Below the pieces are notes generated by a model. It saw nothing but the letters and a program-made list of their open reading frames with translations, made no database searches and had not been told where the DNA came from. The translations under genes were made by a program, and so were the position numbers. Shown piece after piece: positions 25,996 to 35,595 of a stretch of DNA of 43,684 bases. The stretch is from NCBI GenBank assembly GCA_026196105.1, contig JAPHRK010000056.1, positions 1 through 43,684 on the forward strand, written 5' to 3'. How positions within the stretch are numbered: position 1 is the stretch's first letter; every line of letters starts with the position of its first letter. The DNA is from Rhodospirillales bacterium. Its GTDB lineage: Bacteria > Pseudomonadota > Alphaproteobacteria > Rhodospirillales > JAPHRK01.

Positions 25996-27375
25996 TTAAC
26001 CTTTTGGCCTTGAACTATTTGGAGCGGGAAAAGTGACAATAAACTCCGTCCCGCCCCCTTTTGCGTTTCCAGCGACAATATCGCCGCCATGGTCTTTAAC
26101 GATACCGTAGCTAATCCACAAGCCCAGACCTGTGCCCTCCCCTACATCTTTTGTGGTGAAGAAAGGCTCAAAGATTTTATCGATCACAGAACGGTCCATT
26201 CCAGTTCCATTGTCTTTAACCACTACAATGGCTGAGCCTGCATCTGACTCACCTACAATACTCATCTTTGGATTTAGGGTCTCAGATATCGCATCCAAGG
26301 CATTTTGTACTAAATTGACAAATACTTGATGGATTTGCCCCGATTGACCACTGACCAGCAGTTCTTCCGGCAAATCAATCTCAATGGAAATAGGTCGTCT
26401 TCCTCCCTTGGCAGCCCACTGAACCGCCGTGTTAATCACATTGGTCAGATTGAAAACTTCAGGCTCACTATGTTTAGGGAAAGAAAGTCTGCGAAGGTTT
26501 TTGACAATTTCACTAACCCTTGTCGCACCTTCTAGGGTGCCTTCAATGAGGGGGGTGAGATCATTTAACAGGGCATCTATACGAAGCTCTTTACGTAAAC
26601 TCTCTCTTTCCTCTTCACTAATCCCCTGATGAATAGCTTCCAGGTATTTGGCTACTCTGTCGCGGTATTTATCCAAGGTATGTACGTTGCCATATACGAA
26701 GCTAATCGGGTTATTAAGCTCATGAGCAACACCGGCAACCAACCGACCGATACTCGCCATTTTCTCTTGTTGGACCAGATTTTTCTGGGCCTGTTGAAGC
26801 TCGGCATGGGCATTGTTCAGCGCTTCATAAGCCCGACGTAGTTCTCCAATCGGACGCCCGGTTAACACCAGTCCTGCCCGACGACCATCATGGTCAAAAC
26901 GGGTGGAGCTATGAACAGCAACTAAATCAGTTTCCCCATTAAGCGCCTTAAACCGTAATTCGCTTTCAGCCCCAATACGTTTTTCAGCATTAGCCCGAAT
27001 ATCATTAAAGAGAGCTCGGTCTTCAGGAACTAAAAGATCCGCAAAGGTGCAGTCTAAAAGCTCTTCTTCAGGCAAACCCGTCAATTCAAGCATAGCTTTG
27101 TTAACCTGCAACACCTGAAAACCACGATCACAGACAATCAGCACGTCTGAAACAGATTCAACGACACTGGTAATAAAGCGTTGCGCGTCTTCAAGGGCGG
27201 CATTCTTGCCCTCTAAATCCACTTCATAGCGGATCAGGTCAGAATAGACCTCTTCCATTTTATTGATGACTTCAACCCAAGCTGATTCCTGGACACTATC
27301 CAGATTAAGTGAATCCAGGCTTGTGACCTGTTCTAAGAGGTTTTCCGGGTGGCTTTTGTCATCCTGGGCCGTCAT
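25996..27375 (-). CDS. hupT: Hydrogenase sensor histidine kinase HupT (HoxJ)
   Basis: The 459-residue soluble kinase has a PAS domain at about residues 65-180 ([20 protein letters not shown]). A coiled segment precedes the dimerisation helix with the phospho-acceptor His218 ([10 protein letters not shown]). The ATPase domain has [22 protein letters not shown] and GLGLWISYG. It has no transmembrane segment. In Rhodobacter and Ralstonia such kinases bind the HupUV/HoxBC sensor through their N-terminal region and phosphorylate HupR/HoxA. Its start overlaps hupR by 4 nt. Confidence 0.94.
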   Translation of the reverse strand: MTAQDDKSHPENLLEQVTSLDSLNLDSVQESAWVEVINKMEEVYSDLIRYEVDLEGKNAALEDAQRFITSVVESVSDVLIVCDRGFQVLQVNKAMLELTGLPEEELLDCTFADLLVPEDRALFNDIRANAEKRIGAESELRFKALNGETDLVAVHSSTRFDHDGRRAGLVLTGRPIGELRRAYEALNNAHAELQQAQKNLVQQEKMASIGRLVAGVAHELNNPISFVYGNVHTLDKYRDRVAKYLEAIHQGISEEERESLRKELRIDALLNDLTPLIEGTLEGATRVSEIVKNLRRLSFPKHSEPEVFNLTNVINTAVQWAAKGGRRPISIEIDLPEELLVSGQSGQIHQVFVNLVQNALDAISETLNPKMSIVGESDAGSAIVVVKDNGTGMDRSVIDKIFEPFFTTKDVGEGTGLGLWISYGIVKDHGGDIVAGNAKGGGTEFIVTFPAPNSSRPKG

Positions 27376-28811
27376 AAGACATCTGTCTTATCAATATCAT
27401 AGCGCTGAAGTTTGCTCCGTAGTCCCACACGAGACAAACCAAGCTCTTTAGCAACTTGACTGATATTTCCTTGATGCTGTTCTAAAGATTGACAGATAAT
27501 TGACCTTTCCAGAACCTCTACTCGATCCTTCAAAGTCCCTTTTTCTACCAAAATGGGAACGACTGGGGTCTCACAATTCTGTTTGAGACGCTCGGGGACA
27601 CAAGGTTCATCAAGAAGGTTATTTTCACAGAGCGCCACCATGCGCTGGATTTCATTTTGCATTTCCCGGACATTACCCGGCCAACCATACTGCGAAAGAC
27701 AATCCATTATTTTGCTTGAGAAACCCTCGACATTTTTTCCGAATGCATTGCTCGCTTCTGTCAGAATAATCTTCGCAATCAGGGGAATATCCATAGGCCT
27801 TTCCCGCAAAGCCGGGAGATGCAACGGAAAAGCGGCTAAACGATAATATAAATCACGTCTAAAGCGCCCAGAACGGGCATCTTCTTCTAAATCGCGGTTG
27901 GTGGCCGCAATAACTCGAACATCAACCTTACGAGTGATTTGCGCACCCAGAGGACGTATTTCCCCTTCTTGCAAAACACGAAGCAACTTCACCTGGAAGG
28001 CTGGAGAGGTTTCACCAATTTCATCAAGGAAAATGGTTCCACCACTGGCTTTTTCAAAAAGCCCTACTCTATCTTGGTAAGCCCCGGTAAAAGCTCCCTT
28101 TTTGCAGCCGAAAAGCTCACTTTCGAGAAGTTCATCCGGCAACGCTCCGCAGTTTTCCACTACAAAAGCATTATCAGCCCGCCCAGAAGCATAATGAATA
28201 GCCCGAGCCATAAGCTCTTTACCTGTCCCTGACTCACCTGTGAGCAAAACAGAGATATCATAATCGGCTATTTTCTGAGCAACTTTGCAGGCTTCATCCA
28301 TCGGACTATCAACAGCCCGGACGATGCGTTCAAAATCGAAGTGGTTTTTGAGTGTTGATTTCTTTTTAGCGACAACTTGCTTCAGCCCCTCGGTCGCGAC
28401 TTTCATCTCGACGTTAGCGCTTTGGTTATCCTGTTGAAGATTAAAAAGCTGTACAGCCCCGCGGACTGTTTCTAAAAGTTCGTCAGGTTCCCAAGGCTTT
28501 GTAATATATTGATAAATTCCCGCTTTATTGACGCCATCAATAATATCTTCAGATTCAGTATAACCAGAAATAATCATACGTACTGGATCAGGCCAACGCT
28601 CTCTGACAGTGATTAGAAATTCCACCCCTGTCATTTCCGGCATGCGTTGGTCGCAGAGAATGGCGGAAACCATTTCTCCTTCAAGCAATTCTTCGGCTTC
28701 ACGGGCCGAGTTAGCGGTCAAAACCTGGAATTCATCTGACAGCATACGCTGTAAAGTTTCCAGGGATCTCACTTCATCATCAATTACCAGAACAATTGCT
28801 TGATCAGACAT
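27372..28811 (-). CDS. hupR: Sigma-54-dependent response regulator HupR (HoxA)
   Basis: The 479-residue NtrC-type regulator has a receiver domain with phospho-acceptor Asp54 (ILCDQRMP). The central AAA+ domain has Walker A GESGTGKE, the sigma-54 contact loop GAFTGAYQD, and GGTIFLDEIGE. A Fis-type helix-turn-helix lies at the C-terminus (QVAKELGLSRVGLRSKL). In related systems the unphosphorylated form activates hydrogenase transcription. The target is probably the sigma-54-type promoter at 23422-23438. It starts 5 nt after korB. Confidence 0.95.
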   Translation of the reverse strand: MSDQAIVLVIDDEVRSLETLQRMLSDEFQVLTANSAREAEELLEGEMVSAILCDQRMPEMTGVEFLITVRERWPDPVRMIISGYTESEDIIDGVNKAGIYQYITKPWEPDELLETVRGAVQLFNLQQDNQSANVEMKVATEGLKQVVAKKKSTLKNHFDFERIVRAVDSPMDEACKVAQKIADYDISVLLTGESGTGKELMARAIHYASGRADNAFVVENCGALPDELLESELFGCKKGAFTGAYQDRVGLFEKASGGTIFLDEIGETSPAFQVKLLRVLQEGEIRPLGAQITRKVDVRVIAATNRDLEEDARSGRFRRDLYYRLAAFPLHLPALRERPMDIPLIAKIILTEASNAFGKNVEGFSSKIMDCLSQYGWPGNVREMQNEIQRMVALCENNLLDEPCVPERLKQNCETPVVPILVEKGTLKDRVEVLERSIICQSLEQHQGNISQVAKELGLSRVGLRSKLQRYDIDKTDVL

Positions 28812-28816
28812 AAGTG

Positions 28817-29710
28817 TTATTCAGCGGCCTTTGCCGTCACAACATTCTTGCCACCGCCACTTTGTTGAGTAATCTCATCCAACCCATCAGCCAATGTCGG
28901 CCGATCTTCTTTGTAGTAAAGGCCAAGCGGAGGTTTGTGAACATTCTGAGCCATGGCGATTGCCGCCATCAAATCTGATGAATCATGATCATCAGGGATC
29001 GGTTTCACCTGCATATTCAAGTTACCGTATGTTTTGTCAGTTTTATCAAAGGTCACACAAGGTGACAGAATATGAAGATATGAAAAGCCACGATGAGCAA
29101 TCGCTTGCTCAATCATCTCCCCTAAATGCCCCGGATCACCTGCATAGCCTTGCCCGACCCAACTGGAGCCAAAAGAAAGCATCATCATTAGTGGGTTAAG
29201 AGGACGGTCATGGTTTTCATAAGGCGTGGTACTTGTGGTAAAACCAAGGGATGAAGTAGGTGACGTTTGCCCCTTGGTCAGCCCATAGATACCGTTATCA
29301 AACAAGATGTAGGTGATATTGACGTTACGCCGTGCAACATGGGACAAGTGCCCTCCCCCAATAGCAAAACCGTCCCCATCACCACCAACAGCAATCACAG
29401 TTAAATCGTCATTAGCCGTTTTCACACCAGTAGCTACTGGCAAGGTTCTACCATGCAAGGTATGAAAGCCATACGTATTGACGAAGAAAGGAAAGCGAGA
29501 GGAACAGCCAATGCCTGAAACAACCACGGTATCTTTCGGTTTAATAGCTAGGTTATTAAGCGCCGATGTCACCCCTTCAGAGATACTGAAATAACCACAA
29601 CCCGGACACCAAGTCGGAAGGGCTTTGGAGCGATATTCAAGTTTGCCATCGCTTTTAATTTCAGCCAGCTTATCTTCTAGATATACTGGTTTAGTACTGA
29701 TATTTCCCAT
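28817..29710 (-). CDS. korB: 2-oxoacid:ferredoxin oxidoreductase beta subunit
   Basis: The 297-residue subunit binds thiamine pyrophosphate and one 4Fe-4S cluster. Visible are TWCPGCGYFS, SGIGCSSRFPFF, the TPP/Mg2+ motif GGDGDGFAIGGGH and a later SPCVTF cysteine. With KorA it interconverts a 2-oxoacid plus CoA with acyl-CoA, CO2 and reduced ferredoxin. The pattern fits 2-oxoglutarate enzymes best, but substrate is not proven. Strong AGGAGGT site before the ATG. Confidence 0.9.
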   Translation of the reverse strand: MGNISTKPVYLEDKLAEIKSDGKLEYRSKALPTWCPGCGYFSISEGVTSALNNLAIKPKDTVVVSGIGCSSRFPFFVNTYGFHTLHGRTLPVATGVKTANDDLTVIAVGGDGDGFAIGGGHLSHVARRNVNITYILFDNGIYGLTKGQTSPTSSLGFTTSTTPYENHDRPLNPLMMMLSFGSSWVGQGYAGDPGHLGEMIEQAIAHRGFSYLHILSPCVTFDKTDKTYGNLNMQVKPIPDDHDSSDLMAAIAMAQNVHKPPLGLYYKEDRPTLADGLDEITQQSGGGKNVVTAKAAE

Positions 29711-29722
29711 CTTCTCGACCTC

Positions 29723-31549
29723 CTAAGCCGCTTTTTTCTTGGCTTTTTTGGTTTTCCCAATTTTTTTAGCCTTTTTGATTTTTGCCAAGCGCCTAATCTC
29801 AACCAACATATCTTCGACCCGCATAGGCGAACCAGGAACACGGGTATAGCTGTGAACCGAACGGGCCGTTGCCCCTTGAATTAAGTTGGCAAACTGGCCT
29901 TCATAATTCAGCTCTGGGACAAACACTTCACCAGAAGCATCCATAAAATCATTAATTGGCCCGAGCGGTAAGGGTGAAAGCATCACGACCTTCATCGCTG
30001 AACAACGAATACCTTCTTCACGAGCCTTGAACATGGCTTCCAGGCATTCACCAAAGTTAGAGCCCCAACCAAGAATTCCCACATCGACATCACCTTCATC
30101 ACCGAAGCGTTTTTCGATAGTGATATCGTGGTGGCTTAGGGCAGCGAGGAGCTTGTTATGACGTTTAGCACTCATGTCTTCATGCATACGCGGTTGGTCA
30201 CTTGGGCGTCCTAGCTCGTTATGTTCCAGCCCGGTAATAGTGTGCATACCGTTCTCTTGGCCTGGAAGAGCCCTGGGGCTAGCGAGGTCTTTGGTAAAGG
30301 CGTAACGTTTATATCCACCTTCCAAATCTTTCTTCTTCGCTGCCTTGTTAGAAGTTTTCGTGAAAGGTGATTGTTTAGGTAATTCAACGGTCTCAAAGCG
30401 GTTTGATAAGTAAAGGTCTAATAAAACAATAACAGGTGTTTGGTATTGTTCTGCCATTTCAAAAGCTTTACCTGCACACTTATAACAGCCTTCAACATTG
30501 GTTGGTGCCAACACAATAATCTGCCCATCCCCGCCTCGTCCGTAAACAGCGAGGTTGAGGTCAGATTGCTCTGTTTTAGTCGGCAACCCTGTTGAAGGAC
30601 CGCCTCGTTGAGAGACAAAGATCACCGAGGGAAGCTCGGCGACAACCCCAAGGCCTAACATCTCAGCCATCAAAGCAAGACCAGGACCAGATGTCGCCGT
30701 TGCGCAACGAGACCCTGCATATCCAGCACCAATTGTCGCGGCTATAGCAGAGATTTCATCTTCAGTCTGGAGCAAACGCCCCCCAACTTTTGGCATCTCT
30801 GTCGCCAATTTTTCCATTATTGTGGTTGCTGGTGTAATCGGGTAACCAAAGAAGGTTTTAATATGGGCATCCATGCACCCTTGAACCACGGCGGCATTAC
30901 CATTCATCATGGTGATTGTCGCATCTTTGTTTCTGCTCTTCTTGGCTTTACCAACAGTGACATCATCAAGCTTGAAAGTCTTTTGACCAAGCGCATAGCC
31001 TTTATCAAAAGCAGCAACGTTCATGTCTGTGATTTTAATTGCCTTGCCTCTAAACTTATCGGCAATGGTTTCGTGGAAAATTTCAGGCTCCATACCAATC
31101 AGGCCAGCAAGGTATCCCAGCGCCACAATATTTCGTGAACGATTACCGCTGGTTTCCTTTTCTGAAATCTCCCTTACAGGCAAACCATAAGGTATTTGCC
31201 CTGGTGAGATATGCGCTGAAATATGGCTCCCCTCTAAAACACCGGAGATTGGTGTATCTTCATAGATCACCGCGCCAGAATCCCTTACCTCACCCACATG
31301 GGGAATGGCATGGCTGTCATCGAGCGAGACCAGCACATCGGAGTGATGTTTTAGAGAATAGACCTGTTCAGTTGTTACTCGCACCCTGGAAATACATTTC
31401 CCAAAACCACGGATTTCTGGGGGATAAACGTCAAACGCAATAACCTTAAAGCCGCCTTTGGCTAAGGCGCGTTTGAGAATATCACCGGCTGCAATTGTTC
31501 CATCACCAGCAGAGCCGCAAATGGAAATTTGAATATCTGTGTTTTTCAT
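29723..31549 (-). CDS. korA: 2-oxoacid:ferredoxin oxidoreductase alpha subunit (gamma-alpha fusion)
   Basis: The 608-residue protein fuses the gamma domain (about residues 1-190, SICGSAGDGTIAAGDIL, FDVYPPEIRGFG) to the alpha domain (from about 205, MMNGNAAVVQGC, FFGYPITPATTIMEKLA, ATSGPGLALMAE). The C-terminus ends in a lysine- and alanine-rich tail. The ATG at 31549 is preferred over 31567 because a TGAGG ribosome site lies 8 nt upstream and the preceding gene ends at 31560. It is followed by korB after 12 nt. Confidence 0.9.
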   Translation of the reverse strand: MKNTDIQISICGSAGDGTIAAGDILKRALAKGGFKVIAFDVYPPEIRGFGKCISRVRVTTEQVYSLKHHSDVLVSLDDSHAIPHVGEVRDSGAVIYEDTPISGVLEGSHISAHISPGQIPYGLPVREISEKETSGNRSRNIVALGYLAGLIGMEPEIFHETIADKFRGKAIKITDMNVAAFDKGYALGQKTFKLDDVTVGKAKKSRNKDATITMMNGNAAVVQGCMDAHIKTFFGYPITPATTIMEKLATEMPKVGGRLLQTEDEISAIAATIGAGYAGSRCATATSGPGLALMAEMLGLGVVAELPSVIFVSQRGGPSTGLPTKTEQSDLNLAVYGRGGDGQIIVLAPTNVEGCYKCAGKAFEMAEQYQTPVIVLLDLYLSNRFETVELPKQSPFTKTSNKAAKKKDLEGGYKRYAFTKDLASPRALPGQENGMHTITGLEHNELGRPSDQPRMHEDMSAKRHNKLLAALSHHDITIEKRFGDEGDVDVGILGWGSNFGECLEAMFKAREEGIRCSAMKVVMLSPLPLGPINDFMDASGEVFVPELNYEGQFANLIQGATARSVHSYTRVPGSPMRVEDMLVEIRRLAKIKKAKKIGKTKKAKKKAA

Positions 31550-31559
31550 TCCATTTACC

Positions 31560-32600
31560 TCAATCATATTCCCAGAACGGAGAGTTTATCTGGCCTTTTT
31601 TATCAAGACGCAGCTTTTCATCTTGTGTGGTGACGAAAGCAGTGTTGTCTCCAGTCATATTTTTGGCAGCAACTTCTCCCATGGCACGGACGTTTTTCCA
31701 GCCATAAAAGAACTTGTATGATTTATCTTTCTTGTCCCAAATTTGACAGACATCACCTGCCGCAAAAATATGCTCGTTGGTGGTTCGAAGTTCAGGATTA
31801 ACCAGCAACCCTCTTTCAATATCTGCATCAGAGCCAATCATAAACTCAACCGCCGGAGCAAGGCCAAAGAAAGGCATCACTACGTCCCCTTCAAGGACTG
31901 TATCATCCTTGAAAATAATTTTACGGGCAGGTTTACCTTTCTTACCTTCTTCAATAGAGGCGATACCTTCAGCTTTATCGCCATCAAAGGTTTCAACCTT
32001 CATGGATTCTAAAGCTTTCATGAAGGTTTTACGCTCATTGCCTTCAACCGTATGGGGCCAGAAAGTATGTTCGCCTGTGATTACAGTAACTGTATAACCG
32101 CATTGGATAAGGTTTCTCGCTAAATCTAAGCCCAGCATATCCCCACCGAGCATGATAACCTTGCCATTTTCAGGCAAAATTTTCTTCACATTCATAGCGG
32201 CTTCAAAGGTAGCAAAATTGTGCATTAACGACCTGAAATCCACCAGCTCTTCCGGCAAATAACCTCGTCCACCTGAGGAAACCAAGAGAGTATCATAACG
32301 GATAGTTTCTTTGTGACCGAGAGTGATTTCTTTACGGGTTGAATCAACATTCACCACCCTACTCCCTCGTCTGAGCTTAATATTAAGCTCTTCATAAAAT
32401 GACGGTGGATAAACCAGGAAGCTTTGCCAATCAGTACGTCCCCTAAACACATCAGGTAGATCATAACGATTATAGAAGAGCAAAGTGCTCATAGTGATAA
32501 TGGTGATACGTGATTTAGGGTCACGTTCACGAAGTGTAATAGCGGCCTGAGTACCCGTAATGCCACTGCCGATAATTACATGATGTTTCGGTTGAACCAT
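31560..32600 (-). CDS. FAD-dependent pyridine nucleotide oxidoreductase
   Basis: The 346-residue flavoprotein has an FAD Rossmann motif at its start (HVIIGSGITGTQAAITLRE), a central NAD(P)H-binding GKVIMLGGDMLGLDLAR motif and the second FAD-contacting motif IFAAGDVCQI. It resembles rubredoxin/ferredoxin reductase-like NAD(P)H oxidoreductases and has no redox-active CxxC. Reading could extend upstream to 32690, but this would overlap the previous gene; the ATG at 32600 is two bases after that stop. Its setting suggests electron transfer between NAD(P)H and ferredoxin around KorAB (inference). Confidence 0.82.
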   Translation of the reverse strand: MVQPKHHVIIGSGITGTQAAITLRERDPKSRITIITMSTLLFYNRYDLPDVFRGRTDWQSFLVYPPSFYEELNIKLRRGSRVVNVDSTRKEITLGHKETIRYDTLLVSSGGRGYLPEELVDFRSLMHNFATFEAAMNVKKILPENGKVIMLGGDMLGLDLARNLIQCGYTVTVITGEHTFWPHTVEGNERKTFMKALESMKVETFDGDKAEGIASIEEGKKGKPARKIIFKDDTVLEGDVVMPFFGLAPAVEFMIGSDADIERGLLVNPELRTTNEHIFAAGDVCQIWDKKDKSYKFFYGWKNVRAMGEVAAKNMTGDNTAFVTTQDEKLRLDKKGQINSPFWEYD

Positions 32601-32602
32601 GG

Positions 32603-34465
32603 CTACAGATCCCTCGTGACAAGCTGATTTCGGGTAATAGAAATACAACGTGTTGGGCAAACCATAAAGCAGGCCCCACAGCGAATACATTGGTTGTTAT
32701 CTATCCAGATCGCCCCAACCTTATTCCACTCAGATGCTTCTTCTAACTCACCGTAAGTGCCGTTTTCGTTGATCTCGACCCCTTGAACCAATTTGATACA
32801 ATTTCGAGGGGCGACTTCGATACAGGCTCGACAATAGATGCAGCCATCAACATCAATAGAATATTTATGGTCACAGAGATAACAACGTTTAGCTTCTTCT
32901 TTAGCTAAATCGTGATCCATCCCGGTTTCGGCTTCTACTTCTAATGATTTAAAACGTTCATCCAAGTTTGCTGTCGGCATGTGTTGTCGTTCTATAAAGT
33001 CAAAAGCACGGTCACGCAGAGGCTTATCAACTTTTTCAACTTGAACTACTTGTTTACGACGAACCCCACCCATGAGCCAACCATCAAGGTTAAGCGCTAT
33101 CTCATGACCATGACCGATGGCTTCAATGGCTGTAGAAGCTCCACTGACATAGTCTCCTGCGGCGAAAAGGCCTTTTACGGAAGTCATTCCGTTGTCACCT
33201 ATAGCCACATTGCTCCAACGATCTAAGTCAACTTTCACATCAATGAAGTCATTAACCGTAATCTGACCAATAGCAATAATCAGGGTGTCACAAGGTTCAA
33301 CAAATTCCGAACCATCAATAGGGATAGCTTGGCGACGACCATTAGCGCGCCAACCTCCCAATCTGTTTTGTGCGAATTCAACCCCTGTTAAGCGGCCCAT
33401 TTTATCAGCAACAATGCCAACAGGTGTCCGCAATCCTTTAATCCGCACCCCTTCCCGCTTAGTTTCAAAAATCTCTTCTTTAGAAACCGGGATATATTCT
33501 TCTGCGGTCCGCAAGTGGATGGTTACTTCTTCAGCTCCTAAACGCCTTGCCATCCTTGCACAATCTAGGGCAGTAAAACCTGCGCCAACAACTGCAACTC
33601 GGCGCCCAACGCGCTTTTTCTCGCCACGATGAAGCTCAAGCAAGAAATCAAGACCATACTCAACATCACGGAAATCACGGCTTGGGTCATCACCTTTTTT
33701 GGAATTTTTTAAAGGCAGAGGCGTTGCAGCCATACATCCAGTCGCTAAAAGAACAGCATCGAAGTCCCGCAACAAACCAGATACTCGGGTATCTCCCATG
33801 CCAGAGCCAATATTGACTCCGGTTTTAAGCTCGACACCAAGGCGCAAGGCGTTGTGGAGTTCTAAATCAAGAATGTCTCTAGGTAGTCGGAACTCAGGAA
33901 TGCCAAACTGAAGCATACCGCCGGGTTTTTCTTCCCGTTCAAATATTGTGACATCATGTCCTAATATTGAAAGATCATGGGCCGCAGCAACACCTGCAGG
34001 CCCTGCGCCAACAATGGCAATTTTCTTACCCGTTGGCGTGTAGAGACTCTCACTAATGCGGTGACTCGTATGCTTATGGTCCGCGGCTGCGCGTTTAAGA
34101 TTACAAATGCCGACAGGTTCCCCATTCCCAGGCCAACCATGCCGACAGGAGTCCTCACATGGCCTTGAACAGATACGCCCCAGAACCCCAGGAAGAACAT
34201 TTGCATCCCGGTTGATCTCATAGGATCGACCATGACGCTCTTCCATAATCATACGAATATAGCCTGGAATATTGGTATCCGCCGGACAAGAAGCCTGACA
34301 GGGAACGTTTTCCCTTACCCAACCAATGTCTCTTGGGTCATCTGAATAATGGATTGTTTCATCGCCTTGATCGGTAATGATATTTGGTGAATCGGGCGTA
34401 CCCGCATCACTACTCCGACTCTTGACATTGTCATTCGTCGTGGCCTTAGTCGTGGCTTTTGCCAT
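32603..34465 (-). CDS. GltD/NfnB-like NAD(P)H oxidoreductase with C-terminal ferredoxin domain
   Basis: The 620-residue protein has three parts. The N-terminal Fe-S region resembles glutamate synthase small subunit (CQASCPADTNIPGY, GRICSRPCEDSC). The FAD and NAD(P)H domains follow (IAIVGAGPAGVAAAHDL, VAVVGAGFTALDCARM, GLFAAGDYVSGAS). The C-terminal domain carries two 4Fe-4S motifs (CIYCRACIEVAP with CYLC, and CIRCGACFMVCP). No glutaminase or GltB large subunit is present, so it is not glutamate synthase. It is the first gene of the kor-hup operon and may link NADPH to ferredoxin used or made by KorAB. Confidence 0.85.
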   Translation of the reverse strand: MAKATTKATTNDNVKSRSSDAGTPDSPNIITDQGDETIHYSDDPRDIGWVRENVPCQASCPADTNIPGYIRMIMEERHGRSYEINRDANVLPGVLGRICSRPCEDSCRHGWPGNGEPVGICNLKRAAADHKHTSHRISESLYTPTGKKIAIVGAGPAGVAAAHDLSILGHDVTIFEREEKPGGMLQFGIPEFRLPRDILDLELHNALRLGVELKTGVNIGSGMGDTRVSGLLRDFDAVLLATGCMAATPLPLKNSKKGDDPSRDFRDVEYGLDFLLELHRGEKKRVGRRVAVVGAGFTALDCARMARRLGAEEVTIHLRTAEEYIPVSKEEIFETKREGVRIKGLRTPVGIVADKMGRLTGVEFAQNRLGGWRANGRRQAIPIDGSEFVEPCDTLIIAIGQITVNDFIDVKVDLDRWSNVAIGDNGMTSVKGLFAAGDYVSGASTAIEAIGHGHEIALNLDGWLMGGVRRKQVVQVEKVDKPLRDRAFDFIERQHMPTANLDERFKSLEVEAETGMDHDLAKEEAKRCYLCDHKYSIDVDGCIYCRACIEVAPRNCIKLVQGVEINENGTYGELEEASEWNKVGAIWIDNNQCIRCGACFMVCPTRCISITRNQLVTRDL

Positions 34466-34553
34466 CCCTTTTCTACTCCCAGCAAATACATTTCTTATTC
34501 GTTTGACTCTTTTCTTTAGTGAAAGATTTCAATTGAACAGTATCGGCGCAAAT

Positions 34554-34591
34554 CTTGATTGATTTAACGTTATTTATTTTTAGCAATCAAG
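34554..34591 (-). promoter_or_regulatory. 8-bp dyad upstream of the kor-hup operon
   Basis: CTTGATTG (34554-34561) and CAATCAAG (34584-34591) are perfect reverse complements separated by 22 nt, about 90-125 bp before the first gene of the operon. The half-sites resemble FNR/CRP-type TTGAT/ATCAA halves, but the spacing is larger than the usual 4-6 nt. It is only a candidate operator. Confidence 0.35.
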
Positions 34592-34612
34592 GGGTTTTAC
34601 CTGACGTAAAAA

Positions 34613-34979
34613 TTAATTTTTTAAAGTCCTATTGATAACATCCAGCCACCCATCATACTTTGAAGAACGATCATCTTCATCCATATTGGCCAAATCGACG
34701 TTCCAACCTCCAAGATTTTGCGAACTCCTGTTGGGATGGATAAAATCCAGCCTTCATTCCAGCTAGATAAGCCGCTCCAACCGCTGTTGTTTTTCTAACT
34801 TGCGGACGATCTACCGGAGCATTCAAGATATCTTCTGGATCATGTTCAACCCAGCCTGACTTTGGAAAGTGTTGGGTAAACTCCTTTTACCCTAAACCAA
34901 CTATTTCAAATTTAGAATCAAATATGATGGCTCGGGAAAAGGTTGTCCCCTGATCTATTGCAAGTACGTACCCCAGTAT
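34613..34979 (-). pseudogene. glpK: Glycerol kinase (glpK) remnant with large internal deletion
   Basis: In the 520-bp stretch between neighbouring genes the minus strand encodes the two ends of glycerol kinase. The N-terminal end reads YVLAIDQGTTFSRAIIFD, then [19 protein letters not shown]. It jumps directly to the C-terminal end [20 protein letters not shown] and [17 protein letters not shown], so roughly 400 codons are missing. There is also an in-frame TAA where a glutamine codon (CAA) is expected after IVGLG. A frameshift before [13 protein letters not shown] precedes the natural stop (INRTLKN). The gene is clearly dead. Around it, 34466-34612 appears to hold only upstream sequence of the operon. 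Confidence 0.9.
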
Positions 34980-34986
34980 ATTCCCC

Positions 34987-35469
34987 TTACTCAAACATCG
35001 AGTGCTGAATTCGGTCTCCAACCTGGATGTTTAATTGCGAGGCTAACCCACCATTGATTTCAAGAACTGCTTTTGCAGGTTGGTCAATGGTAATTATTTT
35101 TTCAGACATAGGTGTTGTTTTTTCCTCAATAGCGATAATTCGACCATCTTTGTCCACAAAGATCATATCAAGGGAAATGTAGGTGTTCTTCATCCACATG
35201 AGGATTGGCTTCTCAACCCCAAAATCAAACAACATCCCTTGTTCTTGCGGGAGTGCCTTTCGGTGCATCAGGCCTTTAGCTTGTTGTGATGTCGTCAGAG
35301 CTAATTCAACAGACATAGAAATAGGCCCGGATGAAGTCTGAATTTCAATTTGATCAATTGGGAAAGTTACTTCATCTGCTTTTGTTAGGTTTATACTAAA
35401 AAGCTGGATAAGAAGTATTAAAGCAAAAAAAACAACTGGCCCTTTTTTTGGAAATTTATAAGCTACCAT
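34987..35469 (-). CDS. DUF192 family secreted protein
   Basis: The 160-residue protein has a signal peptide (hydrophobic residues about 12-28) followed by a DUF192 domain. Typical motifs are TTSQQAKGLMHRKALP, GMLFDFG, MWMKNTYISLDMIFVD and a late AKAVLEINGG. Function of the family is unknown. It should be periplasmic. It lies directly upstream of the glpK remnant on the same strand, with 7 nt between. Confidence 0.88.
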   Translation of the reverse strand: MVAYKFPKKGPVVFFALILLIQLFSINLTKADEVTFPIDQIEIQTSSGPISMSVELALTTSQQAKGLMHRKALPQEQGMLFDFGVEKPILMWMKNTYISLDMIFVDKDGRIIAIEEKTTPMSEKIITIDQPAKAVLEINGGLASQLNIQVGDRIQHSMFE

Positions 35470-35595
35470 AACAGGACCATACTCTTACTTAGAAATGTTC
35501 TTCGCTAGTTTGTTTTTCATTCAAATACTCGCCCATAAGGGCTCAAGAAGTCAGTAATTAAGATTAATCAATAAAAATTGACTGCAAAAAACGTC

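Noticed and set aside
29720-29790. Low-complexity T-rich run resembling a terminator
   Set aside because: It encodes the lysine-rich tail of korA on the minus strand and has no stem.
32603-34465. Glutamate synthase small subunit (gltD)
   Set aside because: There is no gltB, and the protein has an extra C-terminal ferredoxin domain and sits with korAB and hup genes.
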